Shown in pieces: positions 1-9,153 of a DNA stretch of 48,153 nt. Location of the stretch: positions 1 to 48,153 of the forward strand of contig CBDUCN010000006.1 in the NCBI GenBank assembly GCA_965365655.1. The letters run 5' to 3'. A model generated the notes under the pieces. The model made no database searches. It was not told the origin of the DNA and saw only the letters and a program-made list of their open reading frames with translations. Every line of letters begins with the position of its first letter. The stretch's first letter is position 1. This stretch comes from JBFHNV01 sp965365655. Its GTDB lineage: Bacteria > Pseudomonadota > Gammaproteobacteria > HK1. Made by a program: the position numbers and the translations under genes.

Positions 1-717
1 CACACGGGCTGCCGCGTGGACTACACGGTGTATCGCCCGGCGCGCCCCGCGGGCGAGCGCCCGGCGGTGCTGGCCCACGGCTTCCTGCGCGGGCGCGACA
101 CCCTGGACGGGCTCGCTCGCCACCTCGCGAGCTGGGGCGTCACCGCGGTCGCGGTGGAGTTCTGCAACTCGAGCCTGCTCGCGGGCCGCCACGCCGACAA
201 CGCCCGGGACCTGGTCGCGGTCGCGCGGGCGCTGCGCGCGCGTGCCGTCGCGTATGGCGGCATCTCCGCCGGCGGGCTCTCGGCGCTGCTGGCCGCGGCC
301 GCCGACGGCGGTGCGCAGGCGGTGCTGGCGCTGGACCTGGTGGACGGCGACGGCCTGGGCGCGGCCGCGGCGCCCCGCGTGCACGCGCCGGTGTACGCGC
401 TGCTGGGGGAGGCCGGCGTCTGCAACGCGCAACGCAACGCGCTGGCGGTGTACGCGCGCCTCGCGCGGGTCGAGGTGCTGGCGCTGCCGGGCGCCGGGCA
501 CTGCGATTTCGAGCAGCCCACGGGTGCGCTGTGCGAGGCGGCGTGCGGCACGCGCCTGCCGGCGGGCGCCGGCGTGGACGGCGTGCTGCGGGGGCTGGCC
601 ACCGCGGCGCTGCTGCCGGGGCCCGCCGGTGCGGAGGCGGCCGCGCGCTGGTGGCGCCGCGGCGGCGAGAACCGCGCGCGCCTGGCCGTGGCGGGCCTCG
701 TCGGCGCGCTGGACTGA
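1..717 (+). CDS. alpha/beta hydrolase (5' end probably outside the window)
   Basis: This encodes an alpha/beta-hydrolase-fold protein of unknown substrate. Visible motifs are an oxyanion-type segment AHGFLRG, a nucleophile elbow GISAGG (Ser in G-x-S-x-G) and a late GAGHCDFE segment that would supply the catalytic His. The frame is open to the first base of the window. The first candidate start is a GTG at 16, but it has no ribosome binding site within view and leaves no signal peptide, so the real start is probably upstream. The rest of the fold is complete to the TGA at 715-717. The family assignment is solid; the substrate cannot be told. Confidence 0.75.
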   Translation, partial: HTGCRVDYTVYRPARPAGERPAVLAHGFLRGRDTLDGLARHLASWGVTAVAVEFCNSSLLAGRHADNARDLVAVARALRARAVAYGGISAGGLSALLAAAADGGAQAVLALDLVDGDGLGAAAAPRVHAPVYALLGEAGVCNAQRNALAVYARLARVEVLALPGAGHCDFEQPTGALCEAACGTRLPAGAGVDGVLRGLATAALLPGPAGAEAAARWWRRGGENRARLAVAGLVGALD

Positions 718-754
718 CGGCGCGCGCGCCGCGCCCGGGCTCGCGCGGGCCCGA

Positions 755-763
755 TGCTATATT
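755..763 (+). promoter_or_regulatory. extended -10 promoter element of the kinase gene
   Basis: TGCTATATT fits an extended -10 box (TG-n-TATAAT-like). It lies about 33 bases before the ATG at 796. No good -35 box is seen in the GC-rich sequence upstream, as is usual for extended -10 promoters. It overlaps an in-frame ATG at 754, which argues against that ATG being the translation start. Confidence 0.45.
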
Positions 764-795
764 GCGCGCAGGACGCTGACGCGGTCGCGGTGCGC

Positions 796-2088
796 ATGTC
801 CCACGGCGTGGACCTCCCGGAGAAGATCGGCAAGTACGAGATTCTCGGCATCGCCGGGCGCGGCGCCATGGGCGTCGTGTATCACGGCCACGATCCGTTC
901 TTCGACCGCGAGGTGGCGATCAAGACCACGCAGCAGCTCGCGGGCAACGACGACGAGCACCGCATGGCGCGCCGCATGCTGTTCAACGAGGCGCGCGCGG
1001 CACGCGAGCTGGACCACGGCGCGATCCTGCAGGTGTTCGACGCCGGCGAGCACGAGGGCGAGCCCTACGTGGTCATGGAGTACGTCCCGCACGCGACCAC
1101 GCTGCGCGAGTTCTGCCGCCCCGACAATCTGCTGGCGCTCGAGCGCGCGGTGGAGGTGATCTACATCTGCGCGAAGGCGCTCGACTACGCGCACCGGCGC
1201 GGCGTGATCCACCGCGACATCAAGGCCAGCAACATCATGCTCACCCGCGACGGGCGGGTGAAGATCGGCGATTTCGGCATTGCCCGCATGGACAGCGTCG
1301 AGACCACCGAGATACTGGGCAAGGTGGGCTCGCCTCGCTACATGTCGCCGGAGCAGCTCACCGAGAAGCCGCTGACCGCGCAGACCGATCTCTACTCGCT
1401 GGGCGTGGTGCTCTACGAGCTGCTGGCCGGGCGCCCGGCCTTCGAGGGCAAGAGCTTCGCGGACCTCGCGCGCCGCATCCTGAGCGGCACCACGCAGCCG
1501 GTCGCGACGTGGCGCCCGGAGGTTCCGGCGGCGCTCGACGACGTGGTGCGCCAGGCCATCGCCCGCGCGCCGGAGCACCGCTACGCGAGCGGGATGGACA
1601 TGGCCGCGGATCTCGCGGCGGTGTACGGCAGCCTCGAGCGCGAGCCGGAACAGCTCGCGCCCGACACCCGCTTCGAGATGGCCCGCGACCTCCACTTCTT
1701 CAACGACTTCTCCGACGACGAGCTGCGCGAGGTGGTGGACGCGTGTCAGTGGCGGCGCTTCGCGTTCGGCGAGCGCATCATCCGCGAAGGCAACATGGAG
1801 CACGCGTTCTACGTGCTGGTGAACGGCGACGTGTCGGTGAGCAAGGGCGGGCAGCGCGTCGCGACCCTGAGCGTGGGGAGCTGCTTCGGCGAGATGGGCT
1901 TCCTCGCGCGCACCACGCGCACGGCCTCCGTGCACGCGCGCGACGACGTGATCGTGATCACGGCGAACGCCGACATGCTCGCGCGGCTGCCCACGACGGT
2001 GCAGCTTCGTTTCAACCAGGCGATGGTGCAGACGCTGGTGGACCGCCTCGCCAGCACCACCGAGCGGCTCTCGAAGTTCCTGCCCTGA
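796..2088 (+). CDS. serine/threonine protein kinase with C-terminal cyclic-nucleotide-binding domain
   Basis: This is a Hanks-type kinase. It has a Gly-rich loop (GRGAMGVV, about residues 21-28), the Lys of AIK (about 43), the catalytic HRD (about 139-141), DFG and an SPEQ activation-segment motif. From about residue 300 it carries a cNMP-binding fold with a phosphate-binding-cassette-like segment GEMGFLARTTRTAS. There is no obvious transmembrane helix, so it is probably cytosolic and gated by a cyclic nucleotide. I chose the ATG at 796 because the in-frame ATG at 754 sits in the putative -10 box. No PP2C phosphatase partner lies nearby. An FHA protein, the usual reader of phospho-Thr, is encoded at 40009-40635, but any link is only inference. 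Confidence 0.88.
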   Translation: MSHGVDLPEKIGKYEILGIAGRGAMGVVYHGHDPFFDREVAIKTTQQLAGNDDEHRMARRMLFNEARAARELDHGAILQVFDAGEHEGEPYVVMEYVPHATTLREFCRPDNLLALERAVEVIYICAKALDYAHRRGVIHRDIKASNIMLTRDGRVKIGDFGIARMDSVETTEILGKVGSPRYMSPEQLTEKPLTAQTDLYSLGVVLYELLAGRPAFEGKSFADLARRILSGTTQPVATWRPEVPAALDDVVRQAIARAPEHRYASGMDMAADLAAVYGSLEREPEQLAPDTRFEMARDLHFFNDFSDDELREVVDACQWRRFAFGERIIREGNMEHAFYVLVNGDVSVSKGGQRVATLSVGSCFGEMGFLARTTRTASVHARDDVIVITANADMLARLPTTVQLRFNQAMVQTLVDRLASTTERLSKFLP

Positions 2089-2094
2089 CAAGCT

Positions 2095-2125
2095 GGTGAG
2101 GAAGCGCGTCCTGCGCTTGTTCGCC
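2095..2125. repeat. hairpin between convergent genes, copy 1 of a dispersed element
   Basis: Two 13-nt arms flank a GTCCT loop (2108-2112). The stem contains two G-U pairs and one G-G mismatch. It lies between the convergent ends at 2088 and 2155, so it could act as a bidirectional terminator, although there is no clear T-tract. The same layout recurs at 29343-29373. Confidence 0.55.
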
Positions 2126-2154
2126 GGCCCGCTGACGCGCCGGCGTGCGCGCGG

Positions 2155-4884
2155 CTACGCGCCCACGGTGGCGAGCAGCTCCTCGACGCGCTCCAGCAAC
2201 TCCTCGTTGGCGTAGGGCTTGGTGATGAACGCGTTGATTCCCGACGCCGTCGCCTGTCCGCGGTGCTTGTCGGTCGAGCGCGAGGTGACCATCAGCACCG
2301 GCAGGTCCGTGGTGCGCGCGTCGCCGCGCAGGTGCGCCGCCAGCTCCAGGCCGTTCATGCGCGGCATCTCGAGGTCGGTGACCACGAGGTCCGGCAGGCT
2401 CTCCTCGATGGCTTCCACCGCGTCCAGACCGTCGATGGCGGTGCGCACCCGGTATCCCGCGTCGGCCAGCCCGATCGAGAGCATGCGCCGCGCGGTGAGG
2501 GAGTCGTCCACGACCAGCACCTCCGGCGCGAGCGCCTTCTCGGGCACCTCCTCGTGCACCGCGGCCGCGGCGACCGCGGCCGGCAGCGTCGAGCGGTGGC
2601 GCAGCATCTCGCGCAGATCCAGCACCGGCGCCACGCTGCCGTCGCCCAGGATGGATGCGCCGATCACGCCGGCCGGGCGCGGCACGCGCTCGCCGAGGCT
2701 CTTCACCACCAGGTAGCGCCCGTCCACCGCCGCATCCACGACGACGGCGGTGAGGCCGGCGTCGGCCTCCAGCAGCAGCATCGGCAGCGCCTTGCCGCCC
2801 GCCTCCGGCATCGCGGCCGGGCGGCCGGTGAGAGCGTCGAGCTGGTGCACCCGGTAGTCGCGCTCCTCGTAGGTGAACACCGGTCCTACGCCGTCGTCGG
2901 CCAGCACGCCGGCGTCGGAGAACAGCACCTGCTCCAGCGTGCCCGACGGCACGCCGAACACGCGGCCGCCGGAGCGCACCAGCAGCACGTGCATGGAGAT
3001 CAGGGTGAGCGGGACCCGCAGCCGGATGGTGGCGCCGGCGCCGTCCTCCGACGCGATGTCCATGCTGCCCTTGAGGTCCAGCACCGCGCGCTGCACGACG
3101 TCCATGCCGACGCCGCGCCCTGAGATCTGCGTCGCGGTCTCGCGGGTCGAGAAGCCGGGGCGTACCGAGAGCTGCAGCAGCTCGCGATCGGTACGCTCCT
3201 CGTCCTCGGCGAGCAGCCCGCGGGCGTGCGCGACCGAACGGATGCGGTCGAGGTCGAAGCCGCGCCCGTCGTCGCTCACCTGCACCAGCACGCTGTCGCC
3301 CTCGCGGGAGAACGCGATGCGCAGCAGACCCTCGGCCGGCTTGCCGGCGCGCTCGCGCTCCTCCGGCGCCTCGATGCCATGGTCCACCGCGTTGCGCAGC
3401 ACGTGCAGCAGCGGATCCACCAGCGCGCCCAGCACGTCGCCGTCGACCGGCAGGTAGCCGCCGACCAGCTCCAGGCGCGCCTGCTTCGACGTCGCGCGGC
3501 AGGTCTCGCGCACCATGCGCTGCAGCCGCGCCTCGATGCTGCCCACGGGCACCATGCGCGCAGACATCACCGCGTCGCTCAGCTCCTTGCTGATGCGCTG
3601 CTGGTCCGCGAACACGTCGTCCAGCTTCGCGAGCTCCGGGCGCAGCCCCAGCGCGACCTCGCAGAAGTCGGTCATCGCCTCGGCCAGCGCGGTGGTCTTG
3701 CTGTGCAGCTCGTTGTACTCGTCCATCTCGAGCGGGTCGAAGCCGTGCCCCTGGACGAGGGTTCCGGTCGCGGTGTGGGTGCCGCTTCCCTGGCCCGACG
3801 GAACGCCGCGCACCTCGACCAGGTCGCGCAGGTCCGAGAGCCGCTGCTGCACGAGGTGGTACTGCTCGCGCAGCGCGTTGGCCTGCGCCGTCATGCGCTG
3901 GTGCGCGCCCTGGGACTGCACGTTCGACACCGCCAGCTCGCCGGCGAGGCGCAGCAGGCCGTCGACCAGCTCCACCGGGACCCGGAGCGACGCGGCCGCG
4001 GGCCGCGCGGCGAACCCCGGCGACGGCGCGCCGGCCGCTGCGCCGCCGTCGGGCTGCGCGTCCGGCGGCGCGCCGGGTGCAGGCGGCGCGGCGTCGGGCG
4101 GGGCCGCGGCGGCGATGGACGGCGGCGCGGGCGCCGGCTCCGCGGCGGGCGGCGAGGGCTGCGGGCCCGCCGCCGTCGGCGATCGGGGCGCCGGCGCCGC
4201 GGGCGGCGGGGCAGGCGCGTCGGAACGCGATGCGGGTTCCGCCGCGGACCGCGGTGCGGGCTCCGGCTCGGGTCGCGTGTCTGCTGCGACCGTGGGTGCG
4301 GGCGCGGCCTGCGGCGGGATCGCGGCCGCGGAGGTTTCCTGGACCGCCGCGGCCCGCGGTGCGATGGGGCGCAGCGGCGCCGGCGTCACCGGGCTCGCGC
4401 TTTCCGCGGTGCCCGGATCCGTCCCGCGTGCGTCCGGCGCGGCCTGCTGGCCGTCGCGAAACGCGCGCAGGCGCTGCGCGAGCGCGGCGCTGCCGGCGGG
4501 GGCCACGCCGCCCTCGCGCAGCGCGTCCACCATGCCGGCGACGCAGTCCGCGGTCTCCACCAGCGCGCCCTCGAGCCCCGGCGGCGGAAGCGCGTCGTTG
4601 TCGGCGAGCCAGTCCAGCACGTCCTCGGCGACGTGGGTGAGGTCGGCGATCGCGCTCACGCCGGTGATGCTGGCCGATCCCTTCAGCGTGTGGGCGATGC
4701 GCTGCGCCTGCACGACGTCGTCCAGCGACGGGCGCTCGCCGCTCAGGCGGCTCACGGCTTCCGCGAAGCGCGCGGCGTGCGACGGCGCCTCCTCGAGGAA
4801 CGCTTCCGCGAGCAGCGGGTTGATGTCGGGCGCGAACGAGACCTTCACCGCATCGTCCCGGGTGCCGGAAGGGGCGCTCATCAC
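2155..4884 (-). CDS. hybrid chemotaxis histidine kinase CheA with C-terminal receiver (ChpA/PilL-like)
   Basis: This is the kinase of the chemosensory operon. An N-terminal Hpt domain has the phospho-accepting His at about residue 65 (AHTLKGSA). A Pro/Ala-rich linker spans about residues 150-290. Then come the dimerisation region, an HK ATPase (N-box NAVDHGIEAP, DDGRGFD, GRGVGMDV), a CheW-like domain and a C-terminal receiver with the acidic VVDD pair, Asp in VVTDLEMP and the Lys of TKPY. It has one Hpt, unlike the many in Pseudomonas ChpA. The start lies 4 bases after the receptor stop, so the two are translationally close. No cheR or cheB lies in the operon. Confidence 0.92.
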   Translation of the reverse strand: MMSAPSGTRDDAVKVSFAPDINPLLAEAFLEEAPSHAARFAEAVSRLSGERPSLDDVVQAQRIAHTLKGSASITGVSAIADLTHVAEDVLDWLADNDALPPPGLEGALVETADCVAGMVDALREGGVAPAGSAALAQRLRAFRDGQQAAPDARGTDPGTAESASPVTPAPLRPIAPRAAAVQETSAAAIPPQAAPAPTVAADTRPEPEPAPRSAAEPASRSDAPAPPPAAPAPRSPTAAGPQPSPPAAEPAPAPPSIAAAAPPDAAPPAPGAPPDAQPDGGAAAGAPSPGFAARPAAASLRVPVELVDGLLRLAGELAVSNVQSQGAHQRMTAQANALREQYHLVQQRLSDLRDLVEVRGVPSGQGSGTHTATGTLVQGHGFDPLEMDEYNELHSKTTALAEAMTDFCEVALGLRPELAKLDDVFADQQRISKELSDAVMSARMVPVGSIEARLQRMVRETCRATSKQARLELVGGYLPVDGDVLGALVDPLLHVLRNAVDHGIEAPEERERAGKPAEGLLRIAFSREGDSVLVQVSDDGRGFDLDRIRSVAHARGLLAEDEERTDRELLQLSVRPGFSTRETATQISGRGVGMDVVQRAVLDLKGSMDIASEDGAGATIRLRVPLTLISMHVLLVRSGGRVFGVPSGTLEQVLFSDAGVLADDGVGPVFTYEERDYRVHQLDALTGRPAAMPEAGGKALPMLLLEADAGLTAVVVDAAVDGRYLVVKSLGERVPRPAGVIGASILGDGSVAPVLDLREMLRHRSTLPAAVAAAAVHEEVPEKALAPEVLVVDDSLTARRMLSIGLADAGYRVRTAIDGLDAVEAIEESLPDLVVTDLEMPRMNGLELAAHLRGDARTTDLPVLMVTSRSTDKHRGQATASGINAFITKPYANEELLERVEELLATVGA

Positions 4885-4888
4885 CGCC

Positions 4889-6688
4889 TCACGAGGCCGG
4901 CAGCTTGAACACCTGCACCGACTGCATCAGGGCGCGGGCGTACTGCACCATCTTGCGGGTCTCGCCGAGCTGCGCGACGAGCTGCTCGGCGGTCGCGCGC
5001 GTGCCGGCCACCAGCGCCTCGGCGCGGTCGCGAAGCCCGGCGCTGATCTTGGCCTGCTGTTCCGAGCCCTCGGCGATGCGCAGCACCGACTCCACCAGCC
5101 GGTCGGTGGACTGCTGGGATTCCATCATGCGCTGGCCCGCGGTCTCGGCGAGCCGCGACCCCTCGACCACCTGGTTGATCGTGCGGTCCATGGTCACGAT
5201 GGTGTCGTTGGTGTCCACCTGGATGCTCTTCACGAGACCGCCGATCTGCGCGGTCGCCTCGCGCGAGCTCTCCGACAGGCGCTGCACCTCGTCGGCCACC
5301 ACCGCGAAGCCGCGTCCGGCCTCGCCGGCGGCGGCGGCCTGCATGCTCGCGTTGAGCGCCAGCACGTGGGTGCGTTCCGCGATGGAGTTGATGATCTCGA
5401 CGATCGCGTTGATCTCCTGCGAGCGCTCGCCGAGGCGCTTCAGGCGCTTGCCCGTCTCCTGGATCGCGTCGCGGATCTCGCCCATGCCGGAGACGGTGCC
5501 GTTCACCGTCTGCACCGCCATGCGCGTGCTCTGCGTGGTGCCCTGCGCGATGTCCCGGCACTGCAGCGCGAGCTGCGCGATGCGCTCGAGCGTCTGCGAG
5601 GCCATGGCCAGCTCCTCGGCGGCGGCCTGGATGGCCTTGCCCTGCGCGGTCGCCGAGCTGTTCACCTCGGTGGCGCGCTTGTTCACCTGCATGGACGCGT
5701 GCGCGACGCCGCGCGCGATGCGGTTCACCTGCCGCAGCACGGTGCTGGTCTCCTCCGCCATCTGGTTGATGGCGTCGGCCACCGGGCCCGCCACGTCCGC
5801 GGTCACGGGCACGCTGACGGTGAGGTCGCGCTCGCTCATCTGCGCCACCGCCTCGAGCACCTGCAGCACCGAGTCGTTGAGCTGCTCCGCCTCGGCCTCG
5901 GCGCGCGCCAGCGACTGCACCTTGTCCTCCAGCAGCGAATCCAGCGCCTCGCCCAGCTGCCCGATCTCGTCGCTGCCGGTGATGCCGCTGCGCACGCTGA
6001 AGTCGCCCTCGGCGACGCCTCCCACCGTCTCGGCGATGCGCGCGATGGGCGACGTGATGGAGCGCACGATGAAGAAGCCGATCGCGGCCGCCAGCGCGAT
6101 ACCGCCCAGGATCACGCCGAGGCTGGTGGTCAGGAAGGTCTGGTTCGCCTCCAGCGACTCGCGGAAGGTCTGCTCGGACGCGATCTGGCGCTGCGTCGCG
6201 CTCGCCGACAGCGCCGCCAGCAGCGGCTCCACCAGCGGCGTGAAGTCGTTCAGGACGAACAGCTCCAGGCGCCCGCGATTCTCGGCCTGGAACAGCTTCT
6301 CGAGCTCCGCGAACGCGGCGCGCACGCCTTCCAGGCCGGGCTGCATGACGTCGCGGATGAACTCCGCCTCGTCGGGACCCACGCCCGCGGTGAAGGCCGC
6401 CCAGTCCTGGTCGAAGCGCTCGCGCGCGAACGCCAGGCGCTCGCGTCCCTCGGCCCAGGTGATGGCGCCGGTCTCCACCTGCTGCACGGTGCCCAGCAGG
6501 TCGCCGCGCAGCGTGTCCGACACGTAGTCCAGGCGCGTGCCCTCGGACACCGTGCGGTTCAGCGCGTCGGTGGACTGCGCGGCCGCGTTGAGGCCGAACA
6601 CCGCGGTTCCGCCGACGGCTGCGAGGATCAGTGCCTGCACCGCGATGAGCAGGATCAGGCGCGGTGCGATCTTGAACTTTCGAAGCAT
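4889..6688 (-). CDS. methyl-accepting chemotaxis protein, PilJ-like
   Basis: This is a membrane receptor with TM1 at about residues 11-31, a periplasmic domain of about 155 residues, TM2 at about 188-208, HAMP, then a long helical signalling domain. The hairpin tip THVLALNASMQAA followed by GEAGRGFAVVADEVQRL matches PilJ-type receptors better than classical MCPs. The C-terminus MQSVQVFKLPAS is also PilJ-like and has no CheR-binding pentapeptide. A GGAG lies 9 bases before the ATG. The gene directly upstream encodes a periplasmic binding protein, so ligand may be presented by that protein rather than bound directly; this is inference. Confidence 0.9.
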   Translation of the reverse strand: MLRKFKIAPRLILLIAVQALILAAVGGTAVFGLNAAAQSTDALNRTVSEGTRLDYVSDTLRGDLLGTVQQVETGAITWAEGRERLAFARERFDQDWAAFTAGVGPDEAEFIRDVMQPGLEGVRAAFAELEKLFQAENRGRLELFVLNDFTPLVEPLLAALSASATQRQIASEQTFRESLEANQTFLTTSLGVILGGIALAAAIGFFIVRSITSPIARIAETVGGVAEGDFSVRSGITGSDEIGQLGEALDSLLEDKVQSLARAEAEAEQLNDSVLQVLEAVAQMSERDLTVSVPVTADVAGPVADAINQMAEETSTVLRQVNRIARGVAHASMQVNKRATEVNSSATAQGKAIQAAAEELAMASQTLERIAQLALQCRDIAQGTTQSTRMAVQTVNGTVSGMGEIRDAIQETGKRLKRLGERSQEINAIVEIINSIAERTHVLALNASMQAAAAGEAGRGFAVVADEVQRLSESSREATAQIGGLVKSIQVDTNDTIVTMDRTINQVVEGSRLAETAGQRMMESQQSTDRLVESVLRIAEGSEQQAKISAGLRDRAEALVAGTRATAEQLVAQLGETRKMVQYARALMQSVQVFKLPAS

Positions 6689-6714
6689 GGCCTCTTACTC
6701 CGTTGCAGCCGGGG

Positions 6715-7965
6715 TCAGCGCGAGACCAGGGCGCGCCAGTCGTCGCGGCGCATCTCCCGGTAGCCGTCCGGTGTCAGTTGCGTGAGGAGCACCAGGTCCG
6801 AGCCCTGGTTGTCCTCGGTGAAGTCCATCGTGAGCCCGCCCAGCTCGAAGCGTCGCCCGCGCAGTGCGGCGAGGAAGGCCTGGCGGGTGATGGGGCCCTC
6901 GATGGCGTTCATCGCGGCCAGCCACAGCTTGCCGACGATGTAGCCCTCGAGCGTCACGTAGCCGAAGTCGTCGCCGAGCGCCGCGCGGGCCTCGGCGACG
7001 ATCGGCAGATCGGAATCCAGCGGCGGCACCACCTGGGTCATGATCACGCCCGAGTCCACGCCCAGGTCGTTGAGCGTGGACCTGAAGTTGTCGGCGCCGG
7101 TGAACGACACCGCGCTGATCACCCACGGCTCGCCCTTGTAGCGGGCGTAGGCCGCGAAGCGGCCGACGGCGGCGTAGGTGCCCACCGTGACCACGACCCG
7201 GCACGGGCTGCCGCTCGCCTGCTCCCAGGCCTTCAGCGACTCGTAGCCGGGGCGCGACACGAAGGTGTTTCGCTTGTATACGCCCACCGGGCCCAGCCCG
7301 TTGCGCGGCGGATCCTCCCCCTCCATTGCGAGGATCTGCTCCAGGCGCTCGATCGCGGGGCCGGAGCCGGACTCGCCGGTGAGGGCGCGCCGGATGCCCT
7401 CGACGCCGGCCATGCCGTACGCGTCGTTCTGCACGAACGCGCAGATCCCGGTGGCCGGCACGCCGGCGTCGATCGCGGAGCGGATCACCGCGGCCGTCTC
7501 CTGCACGTAGCTCGCGCGGAAGTTGATCACGTCGCCGACGCCGGGACGCAGCAGGCCGGCGCCGGTGAAGAAGCCCACCGCCGGCGCCCCGGCCTCGGCC
7601 AGCACCGGCAGCGACACCTTCGCGGTGGGCGTGCCCACGTTGCCGAGCACCGCGAACACGCCCTGGTCGAGCAGGCGCCGGGTGGCCTCCACCGTCTTCT
7701 CCGGGGTGTACGAGTCGTTCAGCGTCACGTACTCGACGGCGCGCCCCTGCACGGTCTGCCCGCGCAGCGCCGCGGAGATGCCGGTGCGCATGCCCTGGCC
7801 GAGGCCGCGCGAGCGCCCTTCCAGGTCCATGACGCCGCCGATGCGGATCGTGTCGTCGGAGACGCCCTTCTCGATCGCGCCGACCGCCGAGGGGCCGGCC
7901 GCGAGTCCCGCGGCGAGGGCCGCGGCGAGCAGCACGCGGCGGGGATGATCAGGCCTGGCGTTCAT
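6715..7965 (-). CDS. periplasmic substrate-binding protein, Leu/Ile/Val-type (Peripla_BP_6)
   Basis: This 416-residue type-1 periplasmic binding protein has a clear signal peptide: RR in the n-region, an Ala/Leu h-region and probable cleavage after AVGA. The mature start is EKGVSDDTIRIGGVMDLEG, which is typical of ABC substrate-binding proteins of the branched-chain amino acid/urea type. No ABC permease or ATPase is nearby. It lies inside a chemosensory operon between a PDC-like sensor and the receptor, so it probably works as a sensory co-receptor rather than in uptake. The start is fixed by a GGAGG 7 bases before the ATG at 7965; the frame is open further upstream but that part overlaps the neighbouring gene. 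Confidence 0.88.
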   Translation of the reverse strand: MNARPDHPRRVLLAAALAAGLAAGPSAVGAIEKGVSDDTIRIGGVMDLEGRSRGLGQGMRTGISAALRGQTVQGRAVEYVTLNDSYTPEKTVEATRRLLDQGVFAVLGNVGTPTAKVSLPVLAEAGAPAVGFFTGAGLLRPGVGDVINFRASYVQETAAVIRSAIDAGVPATGICAFVQNDAYGMAGVEGIRRALTGESGSGPAIERLEQILAMEGEDPPRNGLGPVGVYKRNTFVSRPGYESLKAWEQASGSPCRVVVTVGTYAAVGRFAAYARYKGEPWVISAVSFTGADNFRSTLNDLGVDSGVIMTQVVPPLDSDLPIVAEARAALGDDFGYVTLEGYIVGKLWLAAMNAIEGPITRQAFLAALRGRRFELGGLTMDFTEDNQGSDLVLLTQLTPDGYREMRRDDWRALVSR

Positions 7966-8006
7966 GTTCGTTCCTCCGCGATCGGGGAGGCGGCCCGACC
8001 GGTGCT

Positions 8007-8615
8007 TCACCGGCCCTTGGCCTCCAGGTAGTCGATGGTCACGCCCACCACCAGCACGCCGACGGTCCTGCCGCGGTCGAGCACGGGGGCGGAGATCTGC
8101 ACGGCGTAGGTCTGCGTGCTCTCGTCGAGCTCCAGCGGACCGATGAACACCTTCCCGTCGCCGCCGTTGAACGACGCGGTCCACTTCTCCTCGTCGCCCT
8201 GCCAGTAGTCGCTGGTGGCGGGGAAGGCGGCCACGTTGGCGCCCTGGGCGTCGGTGAGGAAGGCCTCGTTGAGCGACTGCAGCCGCTCGACGGTGTCCTT
8301 CAGGAAGCGGCCGGCGTCGCTGGTCTGCAGCGAGAGCTTGAACGGGGTGAGGGTCTTGCTCGCGCGCCATTCCGCGTCGCGGCGCTTGATCTCGTCGAGA
8401 CTCAGCCCGCTCTGGTTCTGCTCGCGCACGGCGCGCACCACCAGGGGGTTCAGCGCCATGTGCTGCACGGTGCGCACCTTCACCCTGAGCAACTCGTCGA
8501 GGCGGTCCGGGTCGAGGGCCTGCTGCGCCGTCGCGGTGCCCGCGCCGAGCAGCAGCAGCAGGGCCGTGAGCCGGGCCATCGTCGCGCGGTCGCGACGCCG
8601 TGGCGTTGCGTTCAC
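8007..8615 (-). CDS. secreted PDC/Cache-like sensor-domain protein
   Basis: This is a 202-residue exported protein. The n-region is Arg-rich and the h-region is ARLTALLLLLGAGTATAQ, so it is periplasmic after cleavage near TATA-QQ. The mature part has a long N-terminal helix (LDELLRVKVRTVQHMA), then segments like those of single Cache/PDC domains, ending YAVQISAPVLDRGRTVGVLVVGV, the usual last strands of such domains. It has no TM or output domain, so it must signal through a partner, presumably the PilJ-like receptor. The GTG start at 8615 is preferred because GAGG lies 8 bases before it; an ATG at 8579 is possible and would still leave a signal peptide. Confidence 0.75.
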   Translation of the reverse strand: MNATPRRRDRATMARLTALLLLLGAGTATAQQALDPDRLDELLRVKVRTVQHMALNPLVVRAVREQNQSGLSLDEIKRRDAEWRASKTLTPFKLSLQTSDAGRFLKDTVERLQSLNEAFLTDAQGANVAAFPATSDYWQGDEEKWTASFNGGDGKVFIGPLELDESTQTYAVQISAPVLDRGRTVGVLVVGVTIDYLEAKGR

Positions 8616-8625
8616 TTGCGGTACC

Positions 8626-9153
8626 TCACTGGTTGGTGAGCGCCAGGGTCTGCAGCCGGGCGAACAGCGCATCCCAGTCGATCGCGGTCCACGCGGCGTC
8701 GGCGACGAGCACGGTCTCCTGCGCGTGCTCCGCAAGCGCGCCGGGCACGGCGCCGGGCGGCTGGCGCGGCGTCTCGGGCGCGATCAGCAGGTGGCGGGGC
8801 GAGGTGTCCACCAGAACGCCGGCCGACGCGTCGCCCTGGCCGATCACCAGCAGCATGCGGCGCGAGCCCGGGGACGGGAGGTCCAGCCAGGCCACGAGGT
8901 CGTACACCGGGACCAGCGATCCGCGCACATTCGCGAGCCCCAGGAACCACGCCCGGGTGTTCGGCATGCGGAACACCGGCGGCGGCTCGAGCACCCGCAC
9001 CGCGCCGTCGCCCGCGAGCAGCAGGTGCAGCCCGCCGATCAGGACCCCGTAACGCCGCGCGCCGGCTTCCGGCGTGACCGCGGGCAGCGCCGCCGCCGCG
9101 GACATCGCGTCCATCGCGCCGCGGGCCACGCTGCCGGGGTCGACGGTGCTCAT
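8626..9153 (-). CDS. CheW-like adaptor (PilI-like)
   Basis: This is a 175-residue CheW-domain protein that would couple receptor and CheA. The CheW core runs from about residue 35: GVLIGGLHLLL, then NTRAWFLGLANVRGSLVPVYDL, the conserved loop in which the adaptor contacts receptor and kinase. The start ATG overlaps the stop of the response regulator gene (ATGA), showing translational coupling. The C-terminal 30 residues are variable, as in PilI proteins. Confidence 0.87.
   Translation of the reverse strand: MSTVDPGSVARGAMDAMSAAAALPAVTPEAGARRYGVLIGGLHLLLAGDGAVRVLEPPPVFRMPNTRAWFLGLANVRGSLVPVYDLVAWLDLPSPGSRRMLLVIGQGDASAGVLVDTSPRHLLIAPETPRQPPGAVPGALAEHAQETVLVADAAWTAIDWDALFARLQTLALTNQ

Noticed and set aside
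754..795. ATG at 754 as start of the kinase
   Set aside because: It overlaps an extended -10 promoter element, and the 14 extra residues show no family similarity; ATG 796 fits better.
3515..6763. Very long plus-strand open frame opposite CheA and the receptor (about 1080 codons)
   Set aside because: It is antisense to two clear genes, has Arg/Ala/His-rich composition and no ribosome binding site; a product of high GC.
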